A stretch of 64,000 nucleotides of DNA, taken from NCBI GenBank assembly GCA_964215955.1, contig CAXPDR010000003.1, positions 27,790 through 91,789 of the forward strand, given 5' to 3'. Each line of letters begins with the position of its first letter. Position 1 is the stretch's first letter. A program made the position numbers and the translations under genes. This document shows, piece by piece, positions 51,531 to 59,936 of this stretch. Below the pieces are notes generated by a model that was given only the letters and a program-made list of their open reading frames with translations, was not told where the DNA came from and ran no database searches. The DNA is from GCA-2706205 sp964215955. GTDB lineage: Bacteria > Bdellovibrionota > Bacteriovoracia > Bacteriovoracales > Bacteriovoracaceae.

Positions 51531-52196
51531 CTACATTTCGTTAGCAAGTTCTCTTCCACTTTCATCAAATTGCATATAGTAAATTGTGAATCCAGCAAAG
51601 ATAACATTAGGGTCTTTAATTAGAGGTCTGTTGTGCTCATAAAGATGTCTCCATCTTTTGTGAGTGCTATAAAGATCTTGAGAAATCGAAACAAGAGTAT
51701 CATTTCTTTTGATCAAGTATGGATTCCCTTCTGGTTGCCAATTAAACTGTTCAGCAGGAACTTGATAATTTAAAACATCACCTTCAGTTAAACTTTGAAA
51801 ATTTGCAAGCTGAGGGTTGTTATTTGCAAGGTCTCTCCATCTAGCATAATCACCATAGATTTTAAAAGAAATTAACATTAATGTATCACCTTTTTGAACT
51901 GTGTATTGAGCCATTTGTCCACTGTCCATAGATTCAACCTGCATTGGTGCCGGCTCACTCATATCTTGTGGTACTGTTTCTACAACCATGTCTTCTGGTC
52001 GTTCTTCGATAGTGTCATCAGTATATTCCTCTTCTCTAATGTCATCCATACTGTTGAATTCAGTTTCATCTTCTAGTGCGACAGCGTCATCCATCATTGA
52101 TTCCACTTGAGTTTCTTCTTTAGAGCTCTGACCACTTGAACAAGAAACAAGTGTCATTATTGCGGTTAAAAATAATAAGTTTAAAAGATTTTTCAT
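51531..52196 (-). CDS. Lipoprotein with two LysM domains
   Basis: A 221-residue protein; AAGGAAGG lies before the ATG. Lipobox VSCSS with lipidated Cys19, then an acidic linker (about 25-95). Two LysM domains follow: YTVQKGDTLMLISFKIYGDY with RWRDLANNNPQL (about 97-145) and YLIKRNDTLVSISQDLYSTH with RWRHLYEHNRPL (about 160-207). LysM binds peptidoglycan, so the protein tethers the outer membrane or a complex to the wall. In Bdellovibrio-like bacteria such proteins are numerous. Exact role unknown. Confidence 0.88.
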   Translation of the reverse strand: MKNLLNLLFLTAIMTLVSCSSGQSSKEETQVESMMDDAVALEDETEFNSMDDIREEEYTDDTIEERPEDMVVETVPQDMSEPAPMQVESMDSGQMAQYTVQKGDTLMLISFKIYGDYARWRDLANNNPQLANFQSLTEGDVLNYQVPAEQFNWQPEGNPYLIKRNDTLVSISQDLYSTHKRWRHLYEHNRPLIKDPNVIFAGFTIYYMQFDESGRELANEM

Positions 52197-52332
52197 TGTT
52201 GCCTTCCTTTTTTTACTTCTTCGACCAAATTTGTTTGAGACTTTAGAAAAAATAATACCTTAGGGGCGTACTCGGGTACCTTGTCCTTTCCTAATAAAGA
52301 AATTAGGATAGAATAATGTGAGGAGAGTTTTA

Positions 52333-52758
52333 ATGAAGTATATATATCTTTTAACTTTAATTTTTAGTTTAATGTCTTGCTCTGAAATTCAACAAGATAA
52401 AAAAGGTCTCAATTTTAATAAAGTTGAAAAAGAGTCATTTTCAAAAATTATTAATAAAAAAAGCCTTCGAGAAGGAGCAAATCTTCAAGAAGATAAATAT
52501 TTACTTAATAGAGATTATCCAATTGAGATCTCTTTATATGAAGATGGAAAATGGTATTATAATCTAGACAATTTAGGTGATGGATACGGTACTTGGAAAT
52601 ATAAAAATGGACGACTCGTTCTTTTTGCCAAAAGAGTCTTATTTGATATGTATATAGACATTGAAGCTACAGATAAAAATGCTAACAATTTTGTTATCAA
52701 ATTTAGTGATAGATTTGGGCCTCGAATTCTTCGCGCTGAAAATTTAAATCTAAAATAA
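52333..52758 (+). CDS. Small lipoprotein of unknown function
   Basis: A 141-residue protein; ATG at 52333 follows AGGAGAG, while the GTG at 52318 would put that site inside. Lipobox LMSC (C16). The mature part is strand-rich, with GKWYYNLDNLGDGYGTWKY and LVLFAKRVLFDMYIDIEA, perhaps a small beta-sandwich. No family is recognised. It ends at the left arm of a large inverted repeat. Confidence 0.65.
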   Translation: MKYIYLLTLIFSLMSCSEIQQDKKGLNFNKVEKESFSKIINKKSLREGANLQEDKYLLNRDYPIEISLYEDGKWYYNLDNLGDGYGTWKYKNGRLVLFAKRVLFDMYIDIEATDKNANNFVIKFSDRFGPRILRAENLNLK

Positions 52759-52852
52759 TCTTGTTGGCCGTATGGGAAGTTTGGAAGGAAATGAAAAGTG
52801 TGTTTGGGGAAGTGAGAAGAGATCATGATCTCTTTATTACGACCAACAAGAT
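52758..52852. ncRNA. Structured intergenic element, candidate small RNA
   Basis: A 15-bp outer stem (ATCTTGTTGGCCGTA, 52758-52772, with TACGACCAACAAGAT, 52838-52852) has one C/A mismatch on the plus strand, which becomes a G-U pair in a minus-strand transcript. Inside is a perfect 18-base palindrome AAGAGATCATGATCTCTT (52817-52834). The plus-strand loop is purine-rich with several GGA motifs; the minus-strand loop is rich in CCTTCC/CCCC. No terminator T-run is close. The strand cannot be settled by eye. Confidence 0.5.
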
Positions 52853-53090
52853 GATTTTATATTAGCCATTTCAAATCGAATTTATGCCAGCTGAATGTCA
52901 ATTTTGTGTCAATTTAGAAAAATTCTAAAAAAAATATTCTTAAGTTTTTAATGAAACTCTTTAGTTTATCGAAAGTTTAGGCTTGTTTGGCGATAATACT
53001 TGATAAAAGTCATTTTAATGCACCCTTTAAATTTAGAACTCTTTAGGTTAGTATTTAGACATTGATTAAACAAAAAAAAGTTAAGAGATT
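52853..53090. other. Non-coding region before the CheY-like gene
   Basis: AT-rich; no coding frame, tRNA or repeat was found. It presumably holds the promoter of the gene at 53091. A TGTCAATTT direct repeat of 9 bases occurs near 52895-52915. Confidence 0.4.
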
Positions 53091-53471
53091 ATGGAAAAAA
53101 CTATTTTAATTTTAGAAGATAATGAAGCCATTTTGGATTTACTCCAGATGAACTTTGAAGATCATGGTTTTAAAGTGATTCCTTATGCAGATGCTATATC
53201 TGTTAAAGAGTCAGATTTGGCTTTAGCTTCTATTATTTTATCTGATATTAATATGCCAAAACTCACAGGGATCGAGTGGGCCCTTGAAATAAGAAGAAAT
53301 GGTAACAAAACACCAATCGTTTTCTATACAGGGATTGCAAATAATAAAAGTCATTATGAGTCAGAGTTAAATGAAATTAAAAATTATGTTTTCCTTACTA
53401 AACCAGCTCCATTTAATGATTTAATAAAGCACGTAAATACTCTACTAAATCAAAGTATGAGCTTAGCTTAA
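53091..53471 (+). CDS. Single-domain response regulator (CheY-like)
   Basis: A 126-residue receiver domain: E9/D10, phospho-Asp D52 (ILSDINMPK), T79 in VFYTGI and K in FLTKPAPF. No output domain. It precedes the CBS and hibernation-factor genes, all in the same direction after a gap of 85 bases, so it may belong to that stress cluster. It may receive phosphate from one of the hybrid kinases, but no direct partner is near. Confidence 0.9.
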   Translation: MEKTILILEDNEAILDLLQMNFEDHGFKVIPYADAISVKESDLALASIILSDINMPKLTGIEWALEIRRNGNKTPIVFYTGIANNKSHYESELNEIKNYVFLTKPAPFNDLIKHVNTLLNQSMSLA

Positions 53472-53556
53472 CCTGAGAATAAATCAATTAAATCCTGATC
53501 GTAATCAGTAAATTAAAATCAGTCTTCTTGTATATTTAACTTATAGGAGGTCACTG

Positions 53557-53961
53557 ATGAGTGCAAGACTAGAAATACCAGTTGAAGAATTTGCTAGCCC
53601 AATTCAAGCTTTTGCTACACCTGATATGGGAGTAGAAGAAATGTTCAATTTAATAAGTGAGAGAGGGTTTAGGCATTTACCTGTTCTTAAAAATAAAAAA
53701 CCTATCGGTATCATTTCCATTAGAGATTTAGAGTTTATAAAAAACTTAAATCGGCATTTCGATCTTAAAGCAGAAGATATCATGACAAATGAGCCTTACT
53801 GCATTCCTATTGGATCGACACTAGAAGAGGTTGCTTTTCATATGTCTGAGAAAAAAATTGGTTCGGCTATCGTACTCAATGAAGCCGGTGAAGCAGATAG
53901 TATCTTTACAAGTATTGATGGTTTAAATGCATTAGTAGAAATATCAAGAGGAGAGTTATAA
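53557..53961 (+). CDS. CBS-domain pair protein
   Basis: A 134-residue protein composed of two CBS domains (about 10-65: AFATPDMGVEEMFNLISERG, FRHLPVLKNKKPIGIISIRD; about 75-130: DIMTNEPYCIPIGSTLEEVA, GSAIVLNEAGE). Such stand-alone pairs bind adenosine nucleotides and sense energy status. A very strong AGGAGG site precedes it. Its stop shares a base with the next ATG (TAATG), so it is co-translated with the hibernation factor. Confidence 0.92.
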   Translation: MSARLEIPVEEFASPIQAFATPDMGVEEMFNLISERGFRHLPVLKNKKPIGIISIRDLEFIKNLNRHFDLKAEDIMTNEPYCIPIGSTLEEVAFHMSEKKIGSAIVLNEAGEADSIFTSIDGLNALVEISRGEL

Positions 53962-54227
53962 TGGATTTACAAATTAGTTATAGAAATTTAGAAAAAACAG
54001 AATCAATTGATGATGTTATTTCTAGAAAGGTTGAGCACCTTAAGAAAACTTTTCATGAGCCACTGGAGATTCATTGGGTCTGTTCAATAGATGGGCATGA
54101 TCAACATAAAAGTGAAGTTCATCTTGTTAACAGTGATCTGAATATCCATGCCAAGGCAATAGATAGAAATCTATATAAGACTTTTGACATGGCCATTCAT
54201 AAATTAGAACAACAAAATAGAAAATAG
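53961..54227 (+). CDS. hpf: Short ribosome hibernation factor (HPF/YfiA family)
   Basis: An 88-residue protein of the short HPF type: MDLQISYRNLEKTESIDDVI start, LEIHWVCSIDGHDQHKSEVH strand and LNIHAKAIDRNLYKTFDMAI helix. Short HPF is about 95 residues in E. coli and pairs with other factors in 100S ribosome formation. It overlaps the CBS gene by one base, which suggests that energy sensing and ribosome dormancy are coupled. GGAGAG precedes it. Confidence 0.88.
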   Translation: MDLQISYRNLEKTESIDDVISRKVEHLKKTFHEPLEIHWVCSIDGHDQHKSEVHLVNSDLNIHAKAIDRNLYKTFDMAIHKLEQQNRK

Positions 54228-54229
54228 AA

Positions 54230-54245
54230 CTTGGGAAATCCCAAG
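54230..54245. terminator. Terminator between convergent genes
   Basis: CTTGGG/CCCAAG with an AAAT loop, lying just after the hpf stop and before the end of the minus-strand gene at 54248. Flanks are only mildly T-rich. Confidence 0.55.
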
Positions 54246-54247
54246 CT

Positions 54248-54505
54248 CTATTTTCCGATAGATCCTAAAACTCTTTGCATAAAACCGTTAAGGGCTTCGG
54301 TTTTACTTTTGCCTGATTTAATTTGTTTATGTACCTCTAGAGATCCATGAAGGTTTGAAAGAAGCTCAGCTAATACTTCTACTTCTTCATCTGAAAAACC
54401 TTTTCCCATCGCCATATGCTCTATGACTTCGATGGCCTCTATAACGTAGTCTTCATCGTTATTTTCAATAAAGTCTAAGGCAGACTTAATTATTGGTAAC
54501 TTCAT
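54248..54505 (-). CDS. DUF6952-like small protein linked to a thioredoxin
   Basis: An 85-residue acidic helical protein: MKLPIIKSALDFIENNDEDY, VIEAIEVIEHMAMGKGF, LAELLSNLHGSLEVHKQIKS and a C-terminal KTEALNGFMQRVLGSI. It looks like the DUF6952 proteins of Bacteroidota, which are encoded beside a thioredoxin-like gene; here too it overlaps the thioredoxin by 20 bases. The match is from memory. The function is not known; a redox or chaperone role is inferred from the pairing. Confidence 0.72.
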   Translation of the reverse strand: MKLPIIKSALDFIENNDEDYVIEAIEVIEHMAMGKGFSDEEVEVLAELLSNLHGSLEVHKQIKSGKSKTEALNGFMQRVLGSIGK

Positions 54506-54797
54506 TTAAAACCTCTTTAACACTATCGATTTTACTACTAGTTACTTGTTTAACAAGTTTTCCATCTACGAATCCTGCAAATGTTGGTAGGTTTTCAAGA
54601 TTAACCATTTCTCTTGAATTAGGATACTGCTCAGCATCTACATAGAGAAATTTAACGTTAGCATCAGTTTCTGATAGTTTTTTGAATTGCGGCTTAATAA
54701 GTCTACAAGCACCACACCATCCAGCTCCGTATTGAACGACGACCTTAGAATTATTTGATACGATTTCCTGTAAATTGTCTTGTGTAAGTTCTTCCAT
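54486..54797 (-). CDS. Thioredoxin-like protein with CGAC active site
   Basis: A 103-residue cytoplasmic thioredoxin with strong GGAGG before the ATG. The redox site is W27-C28-G-A-C31 in place of WCGPC, with YVDAEQYPN, LENLPTFAGF (cis-proline) and VDGKLVKQ as further landmarks. The change of the middle residue modulates the redox potential and is known in thioredoxin-like proteins of Bacteroidota. The stop region overlaps the DUF6952-like gene by 20 bases. It belongs to a stress-type gene group with hpf. Confidence 0.88.
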   Translation of the reverse strand: MEELTQDNLQEIVSNNSKVVVQYGAGWCGACRLIKPQFKKLSETDANVKFLYVDAEQYPNSREMVNLENLPTFAGFVDGKLVKQVTSSKIDSVKEVLNEVTNN

Positions 54798-54876
54798 TTG
54801 GTTACCTCCAGTTTTTTATAATATTACTGGAAAATAATTATAATTCTAATTATATATATCTATTACAAGATAGGTT

Positions 54877-55677
54877 TTAACTATGAGGGCGTAAAGTGCG
54901 TTTAAAAAGAATAATAAGTATGATTAAAAAACTTAAAGTCCATAATCCCATAGAGTTATGAAGGCTTGGAACAAAATAATCTTGGTATAGGATGGGAAAA
55001 ATTCCTCTAAGGCCTGCGCCGAGAAGAACGAAACTCCATAAAAAATATTTTGTTTTCCCCTCTATTTTGAGTAACTGAATAAATGAGTTTATTATTAGAA
55101 AGCCAGCTCCTCCGAGTAAAAAGAAGTGTGCTGCAGACTTAGCAAAGTTTAATTCAGGTATAAAAATAGAGATTAAAAAGAAAGTAAAACTCGAAGAAAA
55201 TAGAATCAAATTCCAGTTATTTTTTTCTTTAAGAGAAGTTTTCAAAATAGGAAAGAAAGTTATTGCAACAGCTACGACTTGATAAGTGAATAGGTCAGAA
55301 TCAATTATCTGAGATGAATAAAAAAGTTTTAAAATAATCAGTGGCAGTAAAAAAATAAATTCTCTGAATTTAACAAAACCAAAAATCAATAAAATTAAGT
55401 TTAAGATACTCAGTGACAGACTTGTTGGGTAAAAATGAATCAGTAATTGCTCAATAGTAATAAAAGAAAGAATTAATTTGTACAATCTAGAATTATCATA
55501 TGAATTGTAGATAAGGTGAAAATATATAAAAAAGCAAAAAAGCATCATGTATCTATGCCATGAAAATATATTAAAAAAATCATTATGAAATGGATACTGA
55601 TTTACTATATGAGTCACAATATACATTGGTGCTAAGATTGAAATTAAGAGAAATAAAATAGTAGAGAGTTTGAACAT
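54877..55677 (-). CDS. Polytopic membrane protein of unknown function
   Basis: A 266-residue protein with about eight membrane helices (residues 5-25, 39-60, 66-82, 87-101, 104-120, 130-148, 157-173, 182-205, 213-260 region). No conserved transporter motif is visible; it is rich in Phe, Leu and Ile. A His at HRYMML (about 41) and HFYPTS (about 80) stand in or near membrane segments, which can occur in haem or NnrS-like proteins, so a NnrS-like or cytochrome-linked role is possible but weak. It follows the thioredoxin gene's direction with a 79-base gap. Confidence 0.6.
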   Translation of the reverse strand: MFKLSTILFLLISILAPMYIVTHIVNQYPFHNDFFNIFSWHRYMMLFCFFIYFHLIYNSYDNSRLYKLILSFITIEQLLIHFYPTSLSLSILNLILLIFGFVKFREFIFLLPLIILKLFYSSQIIDSDLFTYQVVAVAITFFPILKTSLKEKNNWNLILFSSSFTFFLISIFIPELNFAKSAAHFFLLGGAGFLIINSFIQLLKIEGKTKYFLWSFVLLGAGLRGIFPILYQDYFVPSLHNSMGLWTLSFLIILIILFKRTLRPHS

Positions 55678-55694
55678 TAAACTATTTTATGCAG

Positions 55695-55721
55695 AAAAAA
55701 AAAGGGTGGCAATGGCCACCC
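55695..55721 (-). terminator. Rho-independent terminator
   Basis: GGGTGGC/GCCACCC stem (55704-55721) with 4-base loop, followed on the minus strand by a run of nine Ts. It closes the exported-protein gene ending at 55729. Confidence 0.93.
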
Positions 55722-55728
55722 ATAGGTA

Positions 55729-56190
55729 TTATATAGCTTTTAAAACTTTGAACTTTATTCTTGTTCTGGCTCCAGGCTTGTGACATCTTCCATAATTTAC
55801 TTTTGAGATTTCAAATGATTGTTCTAAACCCCTCATAATATTCTGATAAAGATGACAATTTGTTCTTTCATTTAATGAGACAGTTCTAATTGCAGTTGCA
55901 ATATTCCCATCAATTTCCGAGTTTAAGGCGTCAAAAGTTGCTGAAACTCTAGCTGGAGTGTGGAATCTTCCAAATCTATCAATACCGCCTGTACATCTAA
56001 CAGAATAAACAATAGCACCTAATTTCTTGAGTGTTTGCTCAACTTTAGTCTCTACAGAGTCACAGTTGTAATAGATACGTGCTCCATTATTAGCAAACTG
56101 AGAAATTGTGAATGACTCACTCTTTCTTTCATAATTTGCAGCAAATGCTGAAGTCATTGTAAAAGCGGCAATTAAAATAAGCTTAATCAT
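55729..56190 (-). CDS. Small exported protein of unknown function
   Basis: A 153-residue protein with TAGGAGG before the ATG and signal peptide MIKLILIAAFTMTSAFA. The mature part has four cysteines (IYYNCDSVETK, SVRCTGGIDR, TNCHLYQ, GRCHKPG), is basic and strand-rich, with a repeated ALNSEIDGNIATAIRTV helix. No family is recognised. Its terminator is exceptionally clear, so it is probably well expressed. Confidence 0.7.
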   Translation of the reverse strand: MIKLILIAAFTMTSAFAANYERKSESFTISQFANNGARIYYNCDSVETKVEQTLKKLGAIVYSVRCTGGIDRFGRFHTPARVSATFDALNSEIDGNIATAIRTVSLNERTNCHLYQNIMRGLEQSFEISKVNYGRCHKPGARTRIKFKVLKAI

Positions 56191-56277
56191 AAGGTCCTCC
56201 TAAAAATCATAATTAGTAATCCAATCAAATCATTTTAGTTATTAAACGACAAGCTTCATATTATTTAGACCGCCGTA

Positions 56278-56535
56278 TTAATGGCCTTGAACATGGGAAG
56301 ATCTTAATTTTTCGTATTCTTCCTTAAGGTTCTTTAATTCCATATGTTTTCCAATCCAAATCTCCTCGCTGACCTGACCAATCTTTTCAGCAGATTTTTC
56401 GATTTCTTTTGCAAAATCATCAAGCTTTTTCTCAATAATTACTAATTCATCTTTGGCATCCATTGAAAATAGTTGAGCCTGTAGTTTGATTTCATCTTTT
56501 AAGACTTTTAATTCTTCAATAATAGGATTTTTCAT
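56278..56535 (-). CDS. Coiled-coil stress-type protein (sll1863-like)
   Basis: An 85-residue charged helical protein, MKNPIIEELKVLKDEIKLQA with heptad-like Leu/Ile positions throughout and DELVIIEKKLDDFAKEIEKS. It looks like sll1863-type stress proteins, but that is weak because coiled coils look alike. GGAGG stands before the ATG. Cytoplasmic by absence of a signal. Confidence 0.62.
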   Translation of the reverse strand: MKNPIIEELKVLKDEIKLQAQLFSMDAKDELVIIEKKLDDFAKEIEKSAEKIGQVSEEIWIGKHMELKNLKEEYEKLRSSHVQGH

Positions 56536-56721
56536 TTTATCCTCCTTTGTTAATTAATTTATAACTGGAGGCTGCTGATAAAACTATCTCTTATAAGATA
56601 AAAATAATTGATTAAGATCAGGATTTTGTTTTGCTTAAGTGCATGAAATTAAACAAAAAAAAAGAGAATGTTGAAATAAAATGTTTTGCCGTATCACTTA
56701 ATAAAACTAAAAGGAGCTCAA

Positions 56722-57288
56722 ATGAAGAAAATTACTTTGATTATGTTGATGTTTATAAGTTGTAAAAGCTTTGCTTTAACAGGTTTAAAAATAGGAGAGA
56801 AAAATCCTCTTGCTTCCGTTAAGAGTATTGATGGAAAAGAGATTAATCTCAATGGTAAACAGACAAGTGTTCTTGTTTTTTATAGAGGATCTTGGTGTCC
56901 ATATTGTGTGAATCAACTTAAAAATATTAAATCATATCTTCAACCAAAATTAGGCGAAGATATTAATTTGATAGCCTTAAGTGTCGATCAAAAAAAGGTA
57001 GCAATGAAAATGAAAAGAAATTTTTCGTTTACCTTTGATATTGTAAGTGATCCAAAAGCGATGACTCTTAAAGCATTTAATATTGTTAATAGAGTAGACG
57101 ATAGTCTTGTGAAAAAATATAAAAACTCTTATGGAATAGATATTGAGGCAGACTCAGGAGAGACGCATCATATGATCGCACATCCAGGTGTTTTTATTAT
57201 ACGAGATGGGAAAATTCTTTTTGCTGATGTTCATGAGAATTATAAAGAAAGAACTGATAATAAGGATATCCTAAAAGCTTTAGAGTAA
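56722..57288 (+). CDS. Exported peroxiredoxin/thiol oxidoreductase (AhpC/TSA fold)
   Basis: A 188-residue protein; the ATG at 56722 follows AAGGAG and yields a signal peptide (MKKITLIMLMFISCKSFALT). Thioredoxin-fold AhpC/TSA motif LVFYRGSWCPYC with C59 and C62 is present, then LIALSVDQKKVAMKMK and a C-terminal HPGVFIIRDGKI. The CPYC pair resembles thiol-disulphide oxidoreductases, so it may act as periplasmic peroxidase or disulphide reductase. It is isolated and ends at a terminator shared with a convergent gene. Confidence 0.82.
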   Translation: MKKITLIMLMFISCKSFALTGLKIGEKNPLASVKSIDGKEINLNGKQTSVLVFYRGSWCPYCVNQLKNIKSYLQPKLGEDINLIALSVDQKKVAMKMKRNFSFTFDIVSDPKAMTLKAFNIVNRVDDSLVKKYKNSYGIDIEADSGETHHMIAHPGVFIIRDGKILFADVHENYKERTDNKDILKALE

Positions 57289-57292
57289 AAAG

Positions 57293-57314
57293 TGGAGGTC
57301 TAATTTGACCTCCA
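57293..57314. terminator. Terminator between convergent genes
   Basis: GGAGGTC/GACCTCC with 6-base loop, ending in a T-rich stretch, located between the stops of 57288 (+) and 57323 (-). Confidence 0.8.
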
Positions 57315-57322
57315 TATTTATA

Positions 57323-57697
57323 TTATTTTTTGATTGGTTTGATAGAAATTTCTTTCAGTTGTAAGTAAGTTCTATCGAATCTGTAACATGATCTATAAGA
57401 ATTCGCAGTGGTTACTCTCACTTCATTTCCTTTTTCTGTTTCGATAGTAAAGAAATATTCATTCGTAATTATTTGACCACAAACAGTTGGAAACATATTT
57501 ACAGGATTAAATACGGTACACTTTTTTATATTTGGTATAACTTCATCTTTAAGAAGTTGATTTAAAGTTGGAAACTCCAAGTTTCTTGCAACCGTTAAAA
57601 CATTTAAGTCTTCTGAATTACATTTTCTAGGAACAACAACTGAAGCCAAAGAATTCAAAGATAAAAAAAGTAAGATAGTAAAAGTTAAAGTTTTCAT
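57323..57697 (-). CDS. Small exported protein of unknown function
   Basis: A 124-residue protein with GGAG before the ATG and signal peptide MKTLTFTILLFLSLNSLASV. It has four cysteines (PRKCNS, KKCTVF, TVCGQI, RSCYRF) and a strand-rich C-terminal half with a FFTIETEKGNEVRVTTANSY segment. It lies 22 bases after the end of the preceding minus-strand gene and is probably co-transcribed with it. No family is recognised. Confidence 0.68.
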   Translation of the reverse strand: MKTLTFTILLFLSLNSLASVVVPRKCNSEDLNVLTVARNLEFPTLNQLLKDEVIPNIKKCTVFNPVNMFPTVCGQIITNEYFFTIETEKGNEVRVTTANSYRSCYRFDRTYLQLKEISIKPIKK

Positions 57698-57719
57698 AGA
57701 TTCTCCGATTTATTTTTTA

Positions 57720-58280
57720 TTAAAGATCATTTTCAATTTTATTTAAAGTTATTAGTTTTATAAGGTCTTTTAATGTGCTTGCCCTTTCTATATCAACACT
57801 TTTCTCAGGTGTAATAGAATTTCTTACCCAACAACCAGTTGGACCAAGAACAACTTCAAGTGCTGATCTTGTAGGTCCACCTATTGTATAAGAAGTCGGA
57901 TTCAAGCTAAGAGTATTAAAATACATAGTTGGATGAGGCATTATCATGCAAATAACTCTGTTCGTATTTCTGACAATTTTTACATCGTGAAAATGATCAA
58001 TCCTTCTTTTAAGGATATTAAATTCAATATCACTTAATTTATATTCTTTTTCTAATCCTGCTTCTACGTCCTGTGGTCCTGGAATTCTTGAATAGTCATT
58101 TAAAATTTTATTTACTTTAACTGACAGGCCTTGATCAAGATCAACTTCTGCCGTAATCATATAGGTCAAACCTTCTTGATACTTGTTTTGGGAAAATTCA
58201 TACTTAGCGATGATGTCGCCAGCTTGAGCTAATCCCGAAATAAATAATGCTGTTGTAATTGCTAATGCTTTTAATTTCAT
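57720..58280 (-). CDS. Exported protein of unknown function
   Basis: A 186-residue protein with AAGGGGA before the ATG and signal peptide MKLKALAITTALFISGLAQAG. Mature part is strand-rich with cysteines at VICMIMP and TGCWVRN that may form a disulphide. The segment ARALEVVLGPTGCWV-like is not a known motif. It is the first gene of a two-gene unit with 57323. Function unknown. Confidence 0.68.
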   Translation of the reverse strand: MKLKALAITTALFISGLAQAGDIIAKYEFSQNKYQEGLTYMITAEVDLDQGLSVKVNKILNDYSRIPGPQDVEAGLEKEYKLSDIEFNILKRRIDHFHDVKIVRNTNRVICMIMPHPTMYFNTLSLNPTSYTIGGPTRSALEVVLGPTGCWVRNSITPEKSVDIERASTLKDLIKLITLNKIENDL

Positions 58281-58434
58281 ATTGTTGTCCCCTTGGTTAA
58301 GCCATATTAATGACTTTGCTTTTCTGTTGGGGAATATAGTTGATAAGGTGTCTCTGGTATAGATTAAATTAATTAATTATGTTATTATAAATTAACTAAA
58401 TACTTAAGTTTGGTATGTAAGAGGTTATAATTAT

Positions 58435-59244
58435 ATGTCAAATATCGTTTATGATTATAAAAATTATAAAACCTATTTAAATGAAAAAATTGAAGCTATG
58501 CCTTCTAGAGGTCGAGGTGTGCGCTTAAAAATGGCGAAGGCCTTAAATTGTCAAACAGCATATATAAGCCAAGTCTTAAATAAGTATACTCATTTCTCAC
58601 TGGAGCAAGGTGTAAAGATAAATCAGTTTTTTGAACACAACAAAGAGGAAAGCCGATTTTTTCTCCTGATGCTTCAATTAGAGAGGGCAGGGACTTTAGA
58701 TTTGAAAAAATTCATTGAAGAGCAAATGGATGAGATTTTATTGAAAAGAGCAGATATTAAAAAAAGAGTAAATATTACGAATACTTTAGCGGAGAACTAT
58801 CAGCATATTTACTATAGTGTTTGGTATTATGCTGCTATTCATATTCTTTTATCTATTCCAAAGTATCAAACACCTAAAGCTATTTCTGAATATTTAAGAA
58901 TTCCTATTAATAAAGTTCATGATGTCATTTCTTTTTTAATCGAAACAGGTTTGGCTCAGCAAGAAGGTGAAAGATATTTTATTGGGCAAACAAGAATTCA
59001 CCTTGATAAGAATTCTATTCAAATTAGGAGGCATCATACTAACTGGAGAAATCAAGCTATGGTTTCTATCGATAAGAATGATGAAGAGGATCTTCACTAT
59101 TCTAGTGTCATAAGTATGGGAAAAAAAGATGTGCCACTTTTAAAAGAGAAACTTATGAGGGCGATTGAAGAATGTCGCGCCATAATTAAAGATTCCCCAG
59201 AGGAGCAGCTAGAAGTTTTAACTATTGATTTGTTTAAGATTTAA
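58435..59244 (+). CDS. TIGR02147 family protein
   Basis: A 269-residue paralogue of 28274-29098. VYDYKNYKTYLNEKIEAMPS, an HTH region (NCQTAYISQVLNKYTHFSLE), HNKEESRFFLLMLQLER, and YYSVWYYAAIHILLS plus PKAISEYLRIPINKVHDVIS follow in the same order as the other copy. DNA binding is likely and the family is characteristic of Bdellovibrio-like bacteria and Fibrobacter. The stop overlaps the convergent neighbour's end by 4 bases. Confidence 0.88.
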   Translation: MSNIVYDYKNYKTYLNEKIEAMPSRGRGVRLKMAKALNCQTAYISQVLNKYTHFSLEQGVKINQFFEHNKEESRFFLLMLQLERAGTLDLKKFIEEQMDEILLKRADIKKRVNITNTLAENYQHIYYSVWYYAAIHILLSIPKYQTPKAISEYLRIPINKVHDVISFLIETGLAQQEGERYFIGQTRIHLDKNSIQIRRHHTNWRNQAMVSIDKNDEEDLHYSSVISMGKKDVPLLKEKLMRAIEECRAIIKDSPEEQLEVLTIDLFKI

Positions 59245-59936
59245 ATATTTTTGCAAGACAATCTAAGGCTTTTAGAAATTTCAAAGGTCTCGCTTACTTT
59301 AGAAATACTTTCAAGCTTTAAAATTAAACTTTTAAAATGATTTTTATTTCTTACTCTACTTGTGCAAGTGTAATTGTTTTCTTCTTTTCTTTCACAAAGT
59401 TTGACCGTAATTTCATTACGAGAAAGATTTTCTCTCATTTTTACAATATAGTTACCTAATTCTACAGAAGGTGGCTGAGTGACTGGAAACTTTTGATATG
59501 GAAAAAAACTATTATCTTTAATTAAAAAATGATCAAAGTTATATGGTGAAACATTATATTTATTAGTTATTAAATTAAAGCTTTGAATAGATAAGTAACG
59601 CAAGGACTTTTGACCATCACTAATAACTCTTAGCTCACAACTTAAATTAATATTGGATGGATATTGATTTCTTTGAGTTTGTGAGGCACTTGGGTCAATC
59701 TGACTTCCACCAGAACTTTCTGAACCCAGTTTTTGCTCATTTTCTTTAAAGATTTCATTAAGATCCTTCTCATTAATTTTTAGTTCAGGAATATCAAAAT
59801 CTAATTTAATTGGATCTTCTTGGCATTCTAAGGGAATAGGGCTTAAGACAACTCGAAAGTCACTACAAAAGGGTAGGCTGTTTGCGAATGAATTATAAGA
59901 TAAAAGTAGTATTATAGCAGTCCATGTCTTCTTCAT
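59241..59936 (-). CDS. Exported protein of unknown function
   Basis: A 231-residue protein with signal peptide MKKTWTAIILLLSYNSFANS. The mature part has eight cysteines (PFCSDF, LECQED, LSCELR, KLCERK, YTCTSR, LSCKN) and a Glu/Ser/Asn-rich linker (about 60-90) after the first segment. No family is recognised. No clear ribosome site precedes it. Confidence 0.6.
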   Translation of the reverse strand: MKKTWTAIILLLSYNSFANSLPFCSDFRVVLSPIPLECQEDPIKLDFDIPELKINEKDLNEIFKENEQKLGSESSGGSQIDPSASQTQRNQYPSNINLSCELRVISDGQKSLRYLSIQSFNLITNKYNVSPYNFDHFLIKDNSFFPYQKFPVTQPPSVELGNYIVKMRENLSRNEITVKLCERKEENNYTCTSRVRNKNHFKSLILKLESISKVSETFEISKSLRLSCKNI

